A DNA stretch of 64,000 nt from CAVRIA01 sp963721115 (GCA_963721115.1 CAVRIA010000004.1:62001-126000), one strand, 5' to 3'. Positions 7,498 through 16,575 are shown, counted from the first letter of the stretch. Notes: generated by a model not told the origin, from the sequence alone. Program-made: numbers and translations.

Positions 7498-9813
7498 ATG
7501 CGTAGATCGATGGCAATGGTGTTTCTCGTCTCGTTGGCGATTGTCCTGAACGCCTGCGGCGATGACAACGGCAACCCCTCGACGCCGACACCGGTGCCGA
7601 CGGACACGACGGCTCCCACGGCGACGTCGACGGCGACGGTCACCGAGACCCATACTCCGGCGCCGAGCGCGACACCGACGGAGACTCTTCCTCCCACCGC
7701 AACGCCCACCGAGACGCCGTTCCCGGTGATCGACGAGCTGGCGGCGACCGGCCTCGGCCAATACATCGGCGAGATCGAGCCGGCGGACATGACGGTGAAC
7801 GGCGACTGGGACGAGTATACGTACGACCCCGCCGCCGGCCAGGCCCTCTGCCTGCGCGGAACTCCGTATCAGGTCAACGTCCGCCACGGCAGCTCCAACA
7901 ACGTCCTCCTCTACCTGGAGGGAGGCGGAGCGTGTTGGAGCTACGAAACCTGCTGGGCGAATCCGATCGCCAAGCTGACGGCGGGCCCCGCCGTCGGCGT
8001 CGGCATCCTCGATGCCGGCAACGAGGAGAACCCGTTCAAGGACTGGAACGTCGTCTATGCGTCGTATTGCGACGGGTCGGTCTTCGGCGGTGACAACGAG
8101 ATCGAGTACCAGGGCAACCAGACCTACCACCACGGGCTCGAGAACCTGTCGGCCGCCGTCACCCTGATGAAGGATCTCTTCCCCGATCCAGACCGTATCG
8201 TCGTCTCGGGCAGCAGCGCGGGCGGGTACGGAACCTACACCGGTTACGGTGTGACGCGCCTCGCCTATCCCAAAGCCCCGATCCTGGTCTTCGACGATTC
8301 GGGACCGGGGCTGCAGAACCCCGACGACCCCGGCCCGCAGGCGGCGAGGGAAGCCAGCTGGAAGTTCCGCCAGTTCGTCCCGCCGTCGTGCACGGACTGC
8401 TCGCCGCAGATCACCTATTTGACCGACTGGGCCCTGGACCGCGACCCGACGCTGCGCGTGTCCTACTTCGACTACCTGCAGGACGGCGTGCTGCAGTTCT
8501 TCCTCGATCTCTCGGCCGAAGACTTCGACAATCTGCTGCGCGACGTGACCGGCGACGCCCAGTCGCGCCATCCCGACCGCTTCAAGAGGTTCTTCATCAA
8601 CGGTTCCTCGCACACGATTCTGGAGCTGCCCGGGTTCTATTCGGTCGCGCTCGACGGGACCACGGTCCGCGACTGGACGGTCGGCTTCCTCGACGACGCG
8701 CCACCGTGGCGCGACCTGGTCGACGTGTTCAATCCCTTCGCCGGGTACAGCAGCCCCAGGTATGCGGACGAGTCGATGTGGCTCTGTCGCCCCGACATGG
8801 CGAACAATCAGTGTCTGGTGAACGACATCGACGCGACGGCGGTGGCGCCGGACGAGTCGCTGCAAGTGCAGCACCACCAGCCCGCGGAGGATCCGGGAAT
8901 CGACTGCTTCTACGTCTATCCGACCGTCGACCTCTCGGCGACGCCCGGCAATCACACGGATTTCTCGGACATCAGTCTGATGCTCGACCCGCTGCTCAAC
9001 CAGGCGGCGCGCTTCGACGGCCTGTGCCGCGTGTTCGCCCCCCTCTACCGGCAGGTGACGATCGGGACCTACCTCAACCCGCCGGCCAACCGGGACGAGC
9101 TCGTCGACCTCGCCTACGGGGACGTGCGCGACGCGTTCCGCCACTACATGGGCCAGTACAACCACGGCCGCAACCTCGTCATCATGGGCCACTCGCAGGG
9201 TACCTTCATGGCCACCCGCCTGATCCAGGACGAGATCGACCCGCAGCCCCTGCTGCGCCAGCGCCTGGTCGCGGCCTTGCTGATCGGCGGCAGCGTCGTG
9301 GTCCCGCAGGGCGAGACCGTCGGCGGGAGCTTCCAGAACATCCCGCTCTGCAGCTCGGCCGAGCAGACCGGCTGCGTCATTGCCTATCGCAGCTACGCCG
9401 ACGGGTTCCCGCCGGCGGGAGGCTCCAACGTGACGGGGCCGCAGGGCACGGATACGGCGTGCACCAATCCGGCGGCGCTCGCGGGCGGCAAGGCGCTCTT
9501 CAGCGGCTCCTACTTCCCGCGCTTCTCCTACCAGCCTCTGTTCGACGTGGGCCTCGATCCGGGGCTGCCGATCGACACGCCCTTCATTCGCTACGACGAC
9601 TACTATGCTGGAGAATGCGTCAAGGACGACCAGAACCGCAGCTACCTGCGGATCAGCGTCGAGCCCGGGCCCGGCGATATGCGCCCGCCCCTGGTGCCGT
9701 TCGACAACTCCCTCTTCGCGCCCAATTTCCTCGGCTTGCACATTCTCGACTACGACTTCCCGCTGGACGATCTCCTCCGCCTGGTGGAGACCAAGGCTGC
9801 CGCGATGCCGTAG
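7498..9813 (+). CDS. Lipoprotein with tandem pectinacetylesterase/Notum-like and DUF3089 hydrolase domains
   Basis: 771 residues from ATG 7498, with AAAGGAGG just upstream. A lipobox (IVLNAC, Cys20) and a Thr/Pro-rich linker (about residues 27-75) lead into two hydrolase domains. The first (about 90-400) looks like a pectinacetylesterase/Notum domain: VLLYLEGGGACWSYETCW (oxyanion region), VSGSSAGGYG (nucleophile Ser240), SYFDYLQD (Asp325) and INGSSHTIL (His372). The second (about 430-770) matches DUF3089 alpha/beta hydrolases: WLCRPD, FYVYPT, CRVFAPLYRQ and MGHSQGTFMA (Ser566). I do not know this fusion from characterised proteins. It is probably an outer-membrane-attached or surface esterase; substrate unknown. 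It is divergent from the TraB gene. Confidence 0.87.
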   Translation: MRRSMAMVFLVSLAIVLNACGDDNGNPSTPTPVPTDTTAPTATSTATVTETHTPAPSATPTETLPPTATPTETPFPVIDELAATGLGQYIGEIEPADMTVNGDWDEYTYDPAAGQALCLRGTPYQVNVRHGSSNNVLLYLEGGGACWSYETCWANPIAKLTAGPAVGVGILDAGNEENPFKDWNVVYASYCDGSVFGGDNEIEYQGNQTYHHGLENLSAAVTLMKDLFPDPDRIVVSGSSAGGYGTYTGYGVTRLAYPKAPILVFDDSGPGLQNPDDPGPQAAREASWKFRQFVPPSCTDCSPQITYLTDWALDRDPTLRVSYFDYLQDGVLQFFLDLSAEDFDNLLRDVTGDAQSRHPDRFKRFFINGSSHTILELPGFYSVALDGTTVRDWTVGFLDDAPPWRDLVDVFNPFAGYSSPRYADESMWLCRPDMANNQCLVNDIDATAVAPDESLQVQHHQPAEDPGIDCFYVYPTVDLSATPGNHTDFSDISLMLDPLLNQAARFDGLCRVFAPLYRQVTIGTYLNPPANRDELVDLAYGDVRDAFRHYMGQYNHGRNLVIMGHSQGTFMATRLIQDEIDPQPLLRQRLVAALLIGGSVVVPQGETVGGSFQNIPLCSSAEQTGCVIAYRSYADGFPPAGGSNVTGPQGTDTACTNPAALAGGKALFSGSYFPRFSYQPLFDVGLDPGLPIDTPFIRYDDYYAGECVKDDQNRSYLRISVEPGPGDMRPPLVPFDNSLFAPNFLGLHILDYDFPLDDLLRLVETKAAAMP

Positions 9814-10067
9814 GCGAGGGCCCGTGGTGGTGCGGCTTCCCGATTCGGGAGGCCCGCGGCAGGGTGCCGGCGGGTGGCGGGTCATGTGTCGTGTTCCGCG
9901 CTCGATCGGGTTCGCGCGCAGTGTGCTCGGCCATGCGCCGATTGACGCCTTTTCGCCGTTCTGGCCGTAGTGATCGAGTCGGTGCCACCGGTCGCGTCGC
10001 CGGCGGCGGATTTACCGTTGCGAAGACAGTCGAAAGCTTCGGTGTCCAACTTGCTCGTTCTGCGGGT

Positions 10068-10511
10068 ATGTCGACACGGCTCACAAGGAGAGCTGGGTTC
10101 ACACTCATCGATTTACTCGTCGCAATTGGCATCGCCGGCATCTTCGCCGGTATTGCCGTTCCCGTCGTCAGCTCGGTGAAGGCGAACTACGAGCTGCGCA
10201 GCGCCACCGACAGGGTGGCCTTCGAGATCGCGCGCGCCCGCATGCAGGCGGTCGGGCAGAACGTCTTCGTCCGCCTGCGCGTCGAGGGGGGCCGCCTGGT
10301 GCGCGAACACAGCCAGGACGGTGCCACGTACGCGGTCGACGATGTGGTGGAGCTTCCGAGTGGAGTCGAGCTCGACGCCGGTCCGGACGGATTCGGGCCG
10401 ACCTTCAGCCGCAGCGGGTTGGCGCCGCAGGCGACGACGATGGTCGTGACCAACCCCAGGGGCCGGAAGACGCTGTACACGAATGTCCTGGGACGGGTGA
10501 CCGTCTCATGA
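10068..10511 (+). CDS. Type II/IV pseudopilin, FimT/GspH-like
   Basis: 147 residues from ATG 10068. It has a short basic leader and a class III prepilin signal, RRAG|FTLIDLLVAIGIAGIF, with the predicted cleavage after Gly10, followed by a hydrophobic helix and a small globular domain (NYELRSATDRVAFEIARARMQA) typical of FimT/GspH minor pilins. Position +5 of the mature protein is Asp instead of the near-universal Glu. It is the first gene of a rightward minor-pilin operon; the next gene overlaps its stop by 4 bp. Likely part of the tip or priming complex of a type IV pilus or type II secretion pseudopilus. The 254 bp upstream hold no clear promoter. Confidence 0.85.
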   Translation: MSTRLTRRAGFTLIDLLVAIGIAGIFAGIAVPVVSSVKANYELRSATDRVAFEIARARMQAVGQNVFVRLRVEGGRLVREHSQDGATYAVDDVVELPSGVELDAGPDGFGPTFSRSGLAPQATTMVVTNPRGRKTLYTNVLGRVTVS

Positions 10512-10927
10512 AGCGAGGCGCTGCGCAGAGGGGGATCAGCCTCATCGAGGTCATGGCGGGAATGGCGCTGTTTCTGGTGGTCGGGGCCGGCCTCGCGGTG
10601 ACGACGGCCGGAACGATCAAGGCAAACGCGACCAGCAACCGGATCACGGCGGCCGGCGCGCTGGTGCAGGACAAGATGGAACAGCTCCGCTCGCTCGATC
10701 CGACGAGCAATCCGGCCGATCTCGCCTCCGGTGCGCACGTCGATGGGCTCAATCCGATGAACGCCGGCGGGGCGACGGGGGGAATCTTTCGCCGCTCCTG
10801 GACGGTCCAGGCCAACACGCCCGTGATCGGCGTGTCCGAGGTGGCGGTGACCGTAGCGTGGAACGAGGCCAGCGCTCGATCCGTCGAGGGCGTCACCTAC
10901 GTCTGCCGGTCGAGGACATGTCGATGA
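10508..10927 (+). CDS. pilV: Type IV minor pilin PilV-like
   Basis: 139 residues, start codon overlapping the previous stop (ATGA). The prepilin motif is RG|ISLIEVMAGMALFLVV with Glu at +5, and the following EQLRSLDP segment is characteristic of PilV-like minor pilins. It sits between FimT/GspH-like and PilW-like genes, the usual order of minor-pilin operons (fimT/pilV/pilW/pilX). The product would be processed by a prepilin peptidase and join the pilus priming complex at the inner membrane. The symbol is assigned from motif and gene order, not from strong sequence identity, because PilV globular domains diverge widely. Confidence 0.83.
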   Translation: MKRGAAQRGISLIEVMAGMALFLVVGAGLAVTTAGTIKANATSNRITAAGALVQDKMEQLRSLDPTSNPADLASGAHVDGLNPMNAGGATGGIFRRSWTVQANTPVIGVSEVAVTVAWNEASARSVEGVTYVCRSRTCR

Positions 10928-11571
10928 AGCGCTTGCGGCGCCTGTTCCCGAAACGGAAACGGGGCTTCACTACGATGGAGGTGCTGGTCGCCGGCACGAT
11001 CGGTCTGATCGCCCTCGGCGCTTTCGCTTCCTTCAATCGCTTCCAGACCTTTGCGCTCCGCAATCAGGCCGCTCAGCTCGCGGTCCAGAGCGATGCGCGC
11101 GCCGTCATCGACCTGATGGCGCGCGAAGTGAGACGGGCGGGCTTGGACCCGACGTGCGGAAAGGCGTTCGAAGGGATAGCCATCGCCGAACCGCAAGGGA
11201 TACAGGTCCAGGCCGACCTCAATGGAGACGGCGCCATCGGCGCTCCCGGCGAATCGATCTACTATCGGCGCAACCTGGAGACGGGAGCCGTCGAACGCGT
11301 CGCCGGCGGCGTCACCGACGTGGTGTTGCCCGGGGACGAGGTTCAAGGCGGATCGGTGCGCTACTTCGACGGTGCCGGCAACGAGCTCACCAACGCCACG
11401 GGCGGTGGCCTCAGCGCGGCACAGCGCGCGTCGGTTCGTCGCGTCCGCATCTCGCTGGTGCTGGCGGCCGATCTGGTCGATCCGAACAGTACGGCACAGG
11501 CCCGCGCCAGCGTGTCCACCGACGTGGAGCTGCGCAATCGGTTCTTTTTGACGGGCGCCGCTTGCCCGTAG
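10924..11571 (+). CDS. pilW: Type IV minor pilin PilW-like
   Basis: 215 residues from ATG 10924, which overlaps the pilV stop (ATGA) and has GAGG at a good distance; ATG 10918 is an alternative. The leader KRLRRLFPKRKRG is followed by the mature N-terminus FTTMEVLVAGTIGLIALGAF, with Glu at +5. The SDARAVIDLMAREVRRAGLDP segment is typical of PilW. A DLNGDGAIGAPGESIYYRR region and a VRRVRISLVL strand complete a PilW-type fold. Operon context (FimT, PilV before; PilX-like after) supports the call. It probably forms part of the type IV pilus initiation complex. Confidence 0.86.
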   Translation: MKRLRRLFPKRKRGFTTMEVLVAGTIGLIALGAFASFNRFQTFALRNQAAQLAVQSDARAVIDLMAREVRRAGLDPTCGKAFEGIAIAEPQGIQVQADLNGDGAIGAPGESIYYRRNLETGAVERVAGGVTDVVLPGDEVQGGSVRYFDGAGNELTNATGGGLSAAQRASVRRVRISLVLAADLVDPNSTAQARASVSTDVELRNRFFLTGAACP

Positions 11572-11580
11572 GAGTCAGCC

Positions 11581-12760
11581 ATGAAGAGACCGAAAAGGAA
11601 TACATTGCCCATCGCCCGAGAGAGCGGGTTCGCCTTGCTCTCGGCCCTGATGCTGCTGATCCTGGGGCTCACGCTCGGTGCGGCGAGCCTCGTGTACAGC
11701 AGCCTCGACCTCAAGTCGACGTCGCACTACGTGACCGGCAACCAGGCGTTGTTCGCCGCCGAGGCGGGTGTGGTTCACTCGCTGAGCAACATCAACCGGA
11801 TCGGCGTGATCGACTTCAGCAACGACGTCGTCGACCGTTGGGCGCAGGTCTACGGGTCCCGACGTTCTGGCCATGCCCGACCATCCGAGCGTTCTCTACC
11901 AGGTGCAGGTAGCGCCCGATCCGACCGATCCGGCCAATCGCGGCATCCTCACCGCGGTCGGTCTCGCCCCCTTGCAGGCGCGCCGCATTCTGCGGATCAC
12001 CGTCAGCAAGGATACCTTCGTCGGCGGGCCGGGGGCCATCCACCTCGCTCCGGAGACGATCAACAGCTCGTTTCGCGGCAACGCGTTCGAGGTGGACGGC
12101 AACGACCACAACGCCTTCGGGGCGCTGACGGGCGGGCCCGCGGTGCCCGGGATCTCGACCCGCAACGACGCCGTCACCGGCAGCGTGACCAGCAGCCTGA
12201 ACTCCTCGCAGCAGGACAACGTCCGCGGCCTCGGCTTCAGCCTGAGTCCCCTCAAGCCGAGCGTCCAAACCACCGGCGGCCCCTCGGTCGACGACCTCGA
12301 CAACATCGTGTCCCAGATCTTGGAGACACCGGGCGCGGTCACCAACAGTGCCTCGAAGTACAACGGCGGGTCCGTCTTCGGAACCCTGACCAGCCCGCAG
12401 ATCACCCACATGACCAGCGCCGACGTCCAGCTCAACGGCAACGCCAGCGGAGCCGGAATCCTGGTCGTCGACGGCTCGTTGACGATCAACGGCAACCTCG
12501 ACTTCGTCGGCTGGATCCTGGTGCGCGGCAACACCATCATCAACACGGTGTGGGACGACGACAACGAGATCACCGTGCTCGGCAACGCGACGATCATGGG
12601 CACGCTGTGGACGGGCAATCTGCAGATCCAGGTCGGCGGCAGCGCGATCATCGACTACTGCAGCTCCTGCCTGCAGCTGGCCGACGCTCTGGCCCCGCCG
12701 GACAAGGGTAACTTGGTGCCGCGGCCGATGGTGGTGACCTCCTGGCAGGAGGTGCTCTGA
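11581..12760 (+). CDS. PilX-like pilus assembly protein, interrupted by a frameshift
   Basis: The N-terminal part reads from ATG 11581: a basic leader, then SGFALLSALMLLILGLTLGAASLVYSS, a PilX-type transmembrane segment, and FAAEAGVVHSLSNINR. The frame breaks near 11854-11857, where a GGG run seems to carry one extra base. Removing one G joins WAQVYG to PDVLAMPDHPSVLYQVQVAP, and the protein then continues in the other frame to the stop at 12758-12760. The downstream part has repeated short beta-rich segments (SADVQLNGNASGAGILVVDG, SLTINGNLDFVGWILVRGN). The conservation on both sides suggests a sequencing error or a very recent mutation. It begins 9 bp after pilW; the next gene overlaps its stop. 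Confidence 0.78.
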
Positions 12761-13026
12761 TGCGCTGGAAGACGCTGTTTGCGACGGCCCTGATCGCCGC
12801 TCCCCTGCTCGCGCCGCTACCGGTGTTCGGAGGCGGCGCCCCGCAGTGGCCGTCCGAGGCCGAGGAGCAGCTGGACGGGGTCGAGTCGCACGTGCTCGAC
12901 CTGCAGCGCCAGCTCGCCGCCGCGCGCCTCAGGGGTGACCAGGACGAGATCGGGAAGCTGCAGAAGGAGTTCAAACGCGCTCAGGACGAGCGGCTGAATC
13001 TCCTTCGCAACGCCCACAAGCTCTGA
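12760..13026 (+). CDS. Small secreted coiled-coil protein
   Basis: 88 residues; its ATG shares one base with the preceding stop (TGATG), so it is translationally linked to the minor-pilin operon. It has a signal peptide (TLFATALIAAPLLAPLPVFG), then a short charged helix rich in Leu, Gln, Glu and Arg (HVLDLQRQLAAARLRGDQ, KLQKEFKRAQDERLNLLRNA) that looks like a coiled coil. No family recognised. Its place at the end of the pilin operon suggests a periplasmic accessory to pilus assembly, which is inference. Confidence 0.72.
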   Translation: MRWKTLFATALIAAPLLAPLPVFGGGAPQWPSEAEEQLDGVESHVLDLQRQLAAARLRGDQDEIGKLQKEFKRAQDERLNLLRNAHKL

Positions 13027-13042
13027 CGACGCAACATCGCGC

Positions 13043-13330
13043 TCAGCTGGTGCAGCCGTTGAGCGCCGAGTTGACGCCGGCGATGAGCTCGTTGATCTCG
13101 ACCGCGCCGTTGCCGTTGGTGTCGAACGACCGGCACTGCCCGACCGATGCCTGGCCGAGGGCGATGTTGACCCCCTGAATGAGCTCGTTGATGGCCACTT
13201 CGCCGTTGCCGTCACAGTCGCCGACGCAGGGACCCGCCGTCGGGCGCGGCGTCGGCGTGCCCCCGCCACCCGGCGGCGTCGCGGTGGGCGGCACAGTCGC
13301 CGTTGCGGGCGGGCGCGTCGCTGTCGGCGG
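13043..13330 (-). pseudogene. Orphan dockerin-like EF-hand tail of a secreted protein
   Basis: On the minus strand the frame is open only from an in-frame TAG at 13331-13333. It encodes a Pro/Thr-rich stretch (PPTATPPGGGGTPTP) followed by two calcium-binding-like repeats, CDGNGEVAINELIQGVNIAL and DTNGNGAVEINELIAGVNSA, ending CTS. The only start is GTG 13294. The same module ends the large secreted protein at 18-20.4 kb. Because nothing precedes the linker, I read it as the surviving tail of a larger secreted protein. A free-standing 83-residue protein is possible but would lack a signal peptide. It converges on the small coiled-coil gene with 16 bp between stops. Confidence 0.6.
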
Positions 13331-13487
13331 CTACGGCCGCGGCAGAGCGCCGCGATGCTCCGCTCGAGAGGCGCCGGCGCCGAGCAGATGGCGCCAGGGG
13401 TTCGTCAAGCCGCGCCACATCTGTTAGACGAGAAGACATGCCTGCTCGCGGCGACTCGGGCGCGCCAGATGGCGAGCGGCACTGGTG

Positions 13488-14567
13488 ATGATACTAGACG
13501 CTTCGACGGCCGTCCCGGACACGTGCGCTCCGGCAGCGCCGATCGGGACCGCACGGGCTCCCAAGGTGACCGTCTTCATCCCGGTCTACAACCGGGAGAA
13601 GTACGTGGCTCACGCCATCGACAGCATCCTGGCGCAGAGCTTCCGGGACTTCGAGCTGTTGCTCCTCGACGACGGCTCCACCGACGGCAGCCTCGAGGTG
13701 CTGCGCTCCTACTCCGATCCGCGCGTGCGGGTCGAGCGCAACGAGGTCAACCTGGGGATTCCGCGCACGCGCAACCGCGGCCTCGACCTCGCCCGCGGCG
13801 AGTATCTGGCCCTCCTCGACAGCGACGACTTCGCCTACCCCGAGCGGCTTCGCAAGCAGGTCGAGTTCCTCGACCGCCACCCCGACGTCGCCGCGGTCGG
13901 CGCCTTCGCCGCCTGCACGGACGACGACGGGCGCCCGCTCGGCAAGATCAGGCGCCGGCCGGTCGCTCCGGGAGACGTCGCCGCCGGCCTTCTGTTTCGC
14001 TGCGGTCTGCAGAACTCGGCGAGCACGGCGCGCACCGACGTGCTGCGGCGCTACCGGTACCGGGAGGAGTTCGACCTGAGCGAGGACTACGACCTGTGGG
14101 TGCGCGTCGCCGCCGAGCACAAGATCGCCAACCTGCCCGAGGTCCTGGTGAATTACCGGGCGCACGGCGGTCGCACGACGCGCGGTCGCTCCGAGCGCGT
14201 GCGGTCAAAGCGGCTGGCCATCTTCGCCTACCAGCTTTCGCGCCTCGGCGTCGCCTTCTCCGAGGAAGACCTGGCGCGCCACCACCTCCTCGCCCGCATG
14301 GGCAAGCTGCGCTTCAGCCCCGACCGAGCCTACCTGCGGTGGGCGGAGGCCTGGCTTCTGGAGCTGAAAGCGGCGAATCGCCGCACCGGCTGCTACCCGG
14401 AGCCGGCCTTCTCCCGCGCCCTGGGATGGATGTGGATGGTGGCGTGTCTGAATGCCGCCCGCCGGCACGTCGCGTCGGCGGGCCGCTTCTGGCTCTCGCC
14501 GCTGTGCGGGGCGGCATGGTCGAACGTCGGCCGTGCGCTCGAAGGCGTCGGCCGGCGGCTCGGTTGA
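13488..14567 (+). CDS. Family 2 glycosyltransferase
   Basis: 359 residues from ATG 13488 (GTG 13485 is also possible). The GT-A fold is evident: VTVFIPVYNREKYVAHAIDS at the N-terminus, LLLDDGSTDGS (nucleotide binding), NLGIPRTRNRGLDLARGEY, and LLDSDDFAYPERL containing the DxD-type metal motif. A later SEDYDLWVRVA corresponds to the ED acceptor/catalytic region. The C-terminal third (about residues 240-359) is Arg-rich and helical. It probably transfers a sugar from a nucleotide-sugar to a lipid or glycan at the inner face of the membrane; donor and acceptor cannot be told. It lies 75 bp upstream of the desaturase gene on the same strand, so the two may be co-transcribed and the acceptor could be a lipid. 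Confidence 0.9.
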   Translation: MILDASTAVPDTCAPAAPIGTARAPKVTVFIPVYNREKYVAHAIDSILAQSFRDFELLLLDDGSTDGSLEVLRSYSDPRVRVERNEVNLGIPRTRNRGLDLARGEYLALLDSDDFAYPERLRKQVEFLDRHPDVAAVGAFAACTDDDGRPLGKIRRRPVAPGDVAAGLLFRCGLQNSASTARTDVLRRYRYREEFDLSEDYDLWVRVAAEHKIANLPEVLVNYRAHGGRTTRGRSERVRSKRLAIFAYQLSRLGVAFSEEDLARHHLLARMGKLRFSPDRAYLRWAEAWLLELKAANRRTGCYPEPAFSRALGWMWMVACLNAARRHVASAGRFWLSPLCGAAWSNVGRALEGVGRRLG

Positions 14568-14642
14568 CCCCCACCCCCGAGGGCGCTAAACAGGAGTCGG
14601 GCCGTCGTCAGCCGGGCCCAGCGGGCGGGGAGGTTTCTTTAC

Positions 14643-15602
14643 ATGCGGGACGGCTTCATCCTGACACAGGCCCCCAACCCCCATATCCAACGGGGAAAAG
14701 ACATCGTGCGGGCTCACCCGGAGGTAAGGCAGTACTTCGGCCCCTACCCGCTGAGCGGCCTGTGCATCGCCGGCGTGGTGCTCTTTCAGCTGGTCGTCGC
14801 CTATCTCCTGCGCGATCGCGGATGGCTGGCGGTGATTCTCTGCGCCTACCTGATCGGAGCCTTTGCCAGCCACGCTCTCTTCGTCCTCATCCACGAGGCC
14901 GGCCACAACCTGATCGTCAAGACCTCGACCCCCAACCGGCTCTTCGGCATCCTCTGCAACGTCGGACAGGGCGTTCCGACGGCCATGTCCTTTCGGATCT
15001 TCCACGGCCTTCACCACTCTCATCTCGACGAGTACGAGTACGACGGCGATCTGGCCTTCCGCTGGGAGGCCCGCCTCGTCGGCAACTCCGCCTTGCGCAA
15101 GGCGCTGTGGCTGTTGCTGTTCCCGATCATCGAGATCATCCGGCCGATCCGCGTCGACAAGGCCTTCATGGATCGGTGGACGGCGTTCAACTTCGCCGCC
15201 ATCGCGGTCAGCGACTTCCTGATCTGGTGGTGGTGCGGTGCGACCGGCCTCGGATACGTGGTGCTGTCGACCCTCTTCGGCGTCGGGCTGCACATCGTCG
15301 GCGCCCGCTGGGTCCAGGAGCACTACCTCTTCAAGGAAGGCCAGGAGACGTACTCGTACTACGGCCCGTTGAACACCGTCGCCTTCAACATCGGCTACCA
15401 CAACGAGCACCACGACCTGGTGCGCGTTCCCTGGGTTCACCTGCCGAAGGTCAGGGCCCTGGCCCCGGAGTACTACGATCGCCTGTACGCGCACCGGTCC
15501 TGGACCCGGGTCCTCCTGCGCTTTTTCTTCGATGAGAACATGGACCTGTTCGCTCGCATCACCCGCGATCGGTCGGCGGACCGCGACGCCGCGGCGGCGT
15601 GA
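14643..15602 (+). CDS. Fatty-acid desaturase of the sphingolipid delta-4 desaturase (DEGS) type
   Basis: 319 residues; start ATG 14643 preceded by GGGGAGG. The three histidine boxes of membrane desaturases are HEAGHN (His84, His88), FHGLHHSH (His121, 124, 125) and HNEHHD (His253, 256, 257). The resemblance is specifically to dihydroceramide desaturases: HPEVRQYFGPYPLSG at the N-terminus, GQETYSYYGPLN, FNIGYHNEHHD and LAPEYYDRLY are hallmark segments of DEGS proteins. Four or so hydrophobic segments are present. By family, the reaction would insert a trans double bond into a sphingoid or acyl chain of a membrane lipid, using O2 and a di-iron centre. It converges on a lipid-kinase / nucleotidyltransferase pair. 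Substrate unproven; a plain acyl-lipid desaturase is the alternative. Confidence 0.9.
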   Translation: MRDGFILTQAPNPHIQRGKDIVRAHPEVRQYFGPYPLSGLCIAGVVLFQLVVAYLLRDRGWLAVILCAYLIGAFASHALFVLIHEAGHNLIVKTSTPNRLFGILCNVGQGVPTAMSFRIFHGLHHSHLDEYEYDGDLAFRWEARLVGNSALRKALWLLLFPIIEIIRPIRVDKAFMDRWTAFNFAAIAVSDFLIWWWCGATGLGYVVLSTLFGVGLHIVGARWVQEHYLFKEGQETYSYYGPLNTVAFNIGYHNEHHDLVRVPWVHLPKVRALAPEYYDRLYAHRSWTRVLLRFFFDENMDLFARITRDRSADRDAAAA

Positions 15603-15618
15603 GCGCACCCAGCGCGGA

Positions 15619-16575
15619 TCAGCGGATCGCGCCGCGACGGTACAGGCGCAGCAACTCTGCGCCGAGACCGAACAGGCGAAAGCGCTTCTTGCGCCAGGAC
15701 GGATCGACCTTCACCCCCGAGTGGCGCTCGATCTTCCAGATGACGTAGTCGACGCCGCCCTCGAAGATGAGGGCGTTGCGGACGATGCGCAGGAGGAAGA
15801 GGGTCTTGCCGTGCACGCGGCGCAGCCGCCAGACCCACGGCGCCAGACGTCGCTGCCACGCCGGCAGCTTCGCCGTCCACCACGTCTCGCCCGACACGTC
15901 CTCGACCGAAACGGTCCAGGGCAGGCGAGGTAGCGCCAGACGGGAGACCTCTGCGTAGCGCTCCGGCGCCGCCCGGTAGAGATCGGCGGGGGCGACCGAG
16001 CGTTCGGCGCGCACCTCGCACAGGTAGGTCTCGCGCAGCGTCGCCGTCCACAGATCGGGGAGGGGAAATCGCTGCGGGAGAAGGGGTAGGCCGCGTCCGA
16101 TGCAGGTCGCCACGGCCGCCGCCAGCGCTTCGGCCACCCGCCGGGCGACGTCGGGGCCGGCGGCGTAGACCAGCGCGCAGGGCTGGGCGAAGCGCGCCCA
16201 GAAGTAGGGCTCGAAGGTGTGCGGGGACGTCGACTTCGTCAGCCGGGAGAGCGACAGTACGGCGTACTTCGCCCGCACCGTCTGCCCGTCCATCGCGGTC
16301 TCGAGGTAGAACACGTTCGGCGGCAGGAGCGTATTGACGAGGACGAGCAGCGGGTTGCGGTACGCCGCCCCGTAGCGGTCGACCAGCACGTAGACATCGA
16401 GCACGCCTTCCAGATCGTCGCCCTTGCGCAGGCACGAGCCGTAGAACAGGACGGCCCGCACGGCATCGCCGTACAGCTCGCGAACGCGTTCGGCGACGGC
16501 GATCGCGCCTGCGGACACGGGTCGGGCTAGCTCGTCGGCGATGAACTGGACGAGACGATCCCGGCCCGCCGTCAT
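15619..16575 (-). CDS. Tam41-like nucleotidyltransferase (possible lipid cytidylyltransferase)
   Basis: 318 residues from ATG 16575, overlapping the stop of the upstream kinase gene (ATGA), so the two are coupled. The N-terminal part has a nucleotidyltransferase core, AVLFYGSCLRKGDD followed by GVLDVYVLVDRY. The later blocks LLPPNVFYLE, RAKYAVLSLSRL and EPYFWARFAQP follow the layout of mitochondrial Tam41 CDP-diacylglycerol synthases (YGS...D, NP, KYGV, Y-x-R-x-x-KP). The match is distant and made from motifs only. The C-terminal ~80 residues are basic and may bind membranes. Together with the lipid kinase it suggests activation of a phosphorylated lipid with CTP. Sure of the nucleotidyltransferase fold; less sure of the lipid substrate. 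Confidence 0.72.
   Translation of the reverse strand: MTAGRDRLVQFIADELARPVSAGAIAVAERVRELYGDAVRAVLFYGSCLRKGDDLEGVLDVYVLVDRYGAAYRNPLLVLVNTLLPPNVFYLETAMDGQTVRAKYAVLSLSRLTKSTSPHTFEPYFWARFAQPCALVYAAGPDVARRVAEALAAAVATCIGRGLPLLPQRFPLPDLWTATLRETYLCEVRAERSVAPADLYRAAPERYAEVSRLALPRLPWTVSVEDVSGETWWTAKLPAWQRRLAPWVWRLRRVHGKTLFLLRIVRNALIFEGGVDYVIWKIERHSGVKVDPSWRKKRFRLFGLGAELLRLYRRGAIR

Noticed and set aside
3218..7549. Very long plus-strand frame (~1443 codons)
   Set aside because: It overlaps three well-supported genes in other frames and consists of Arg/Ala/Gly-rich shadow sequence without motifs.
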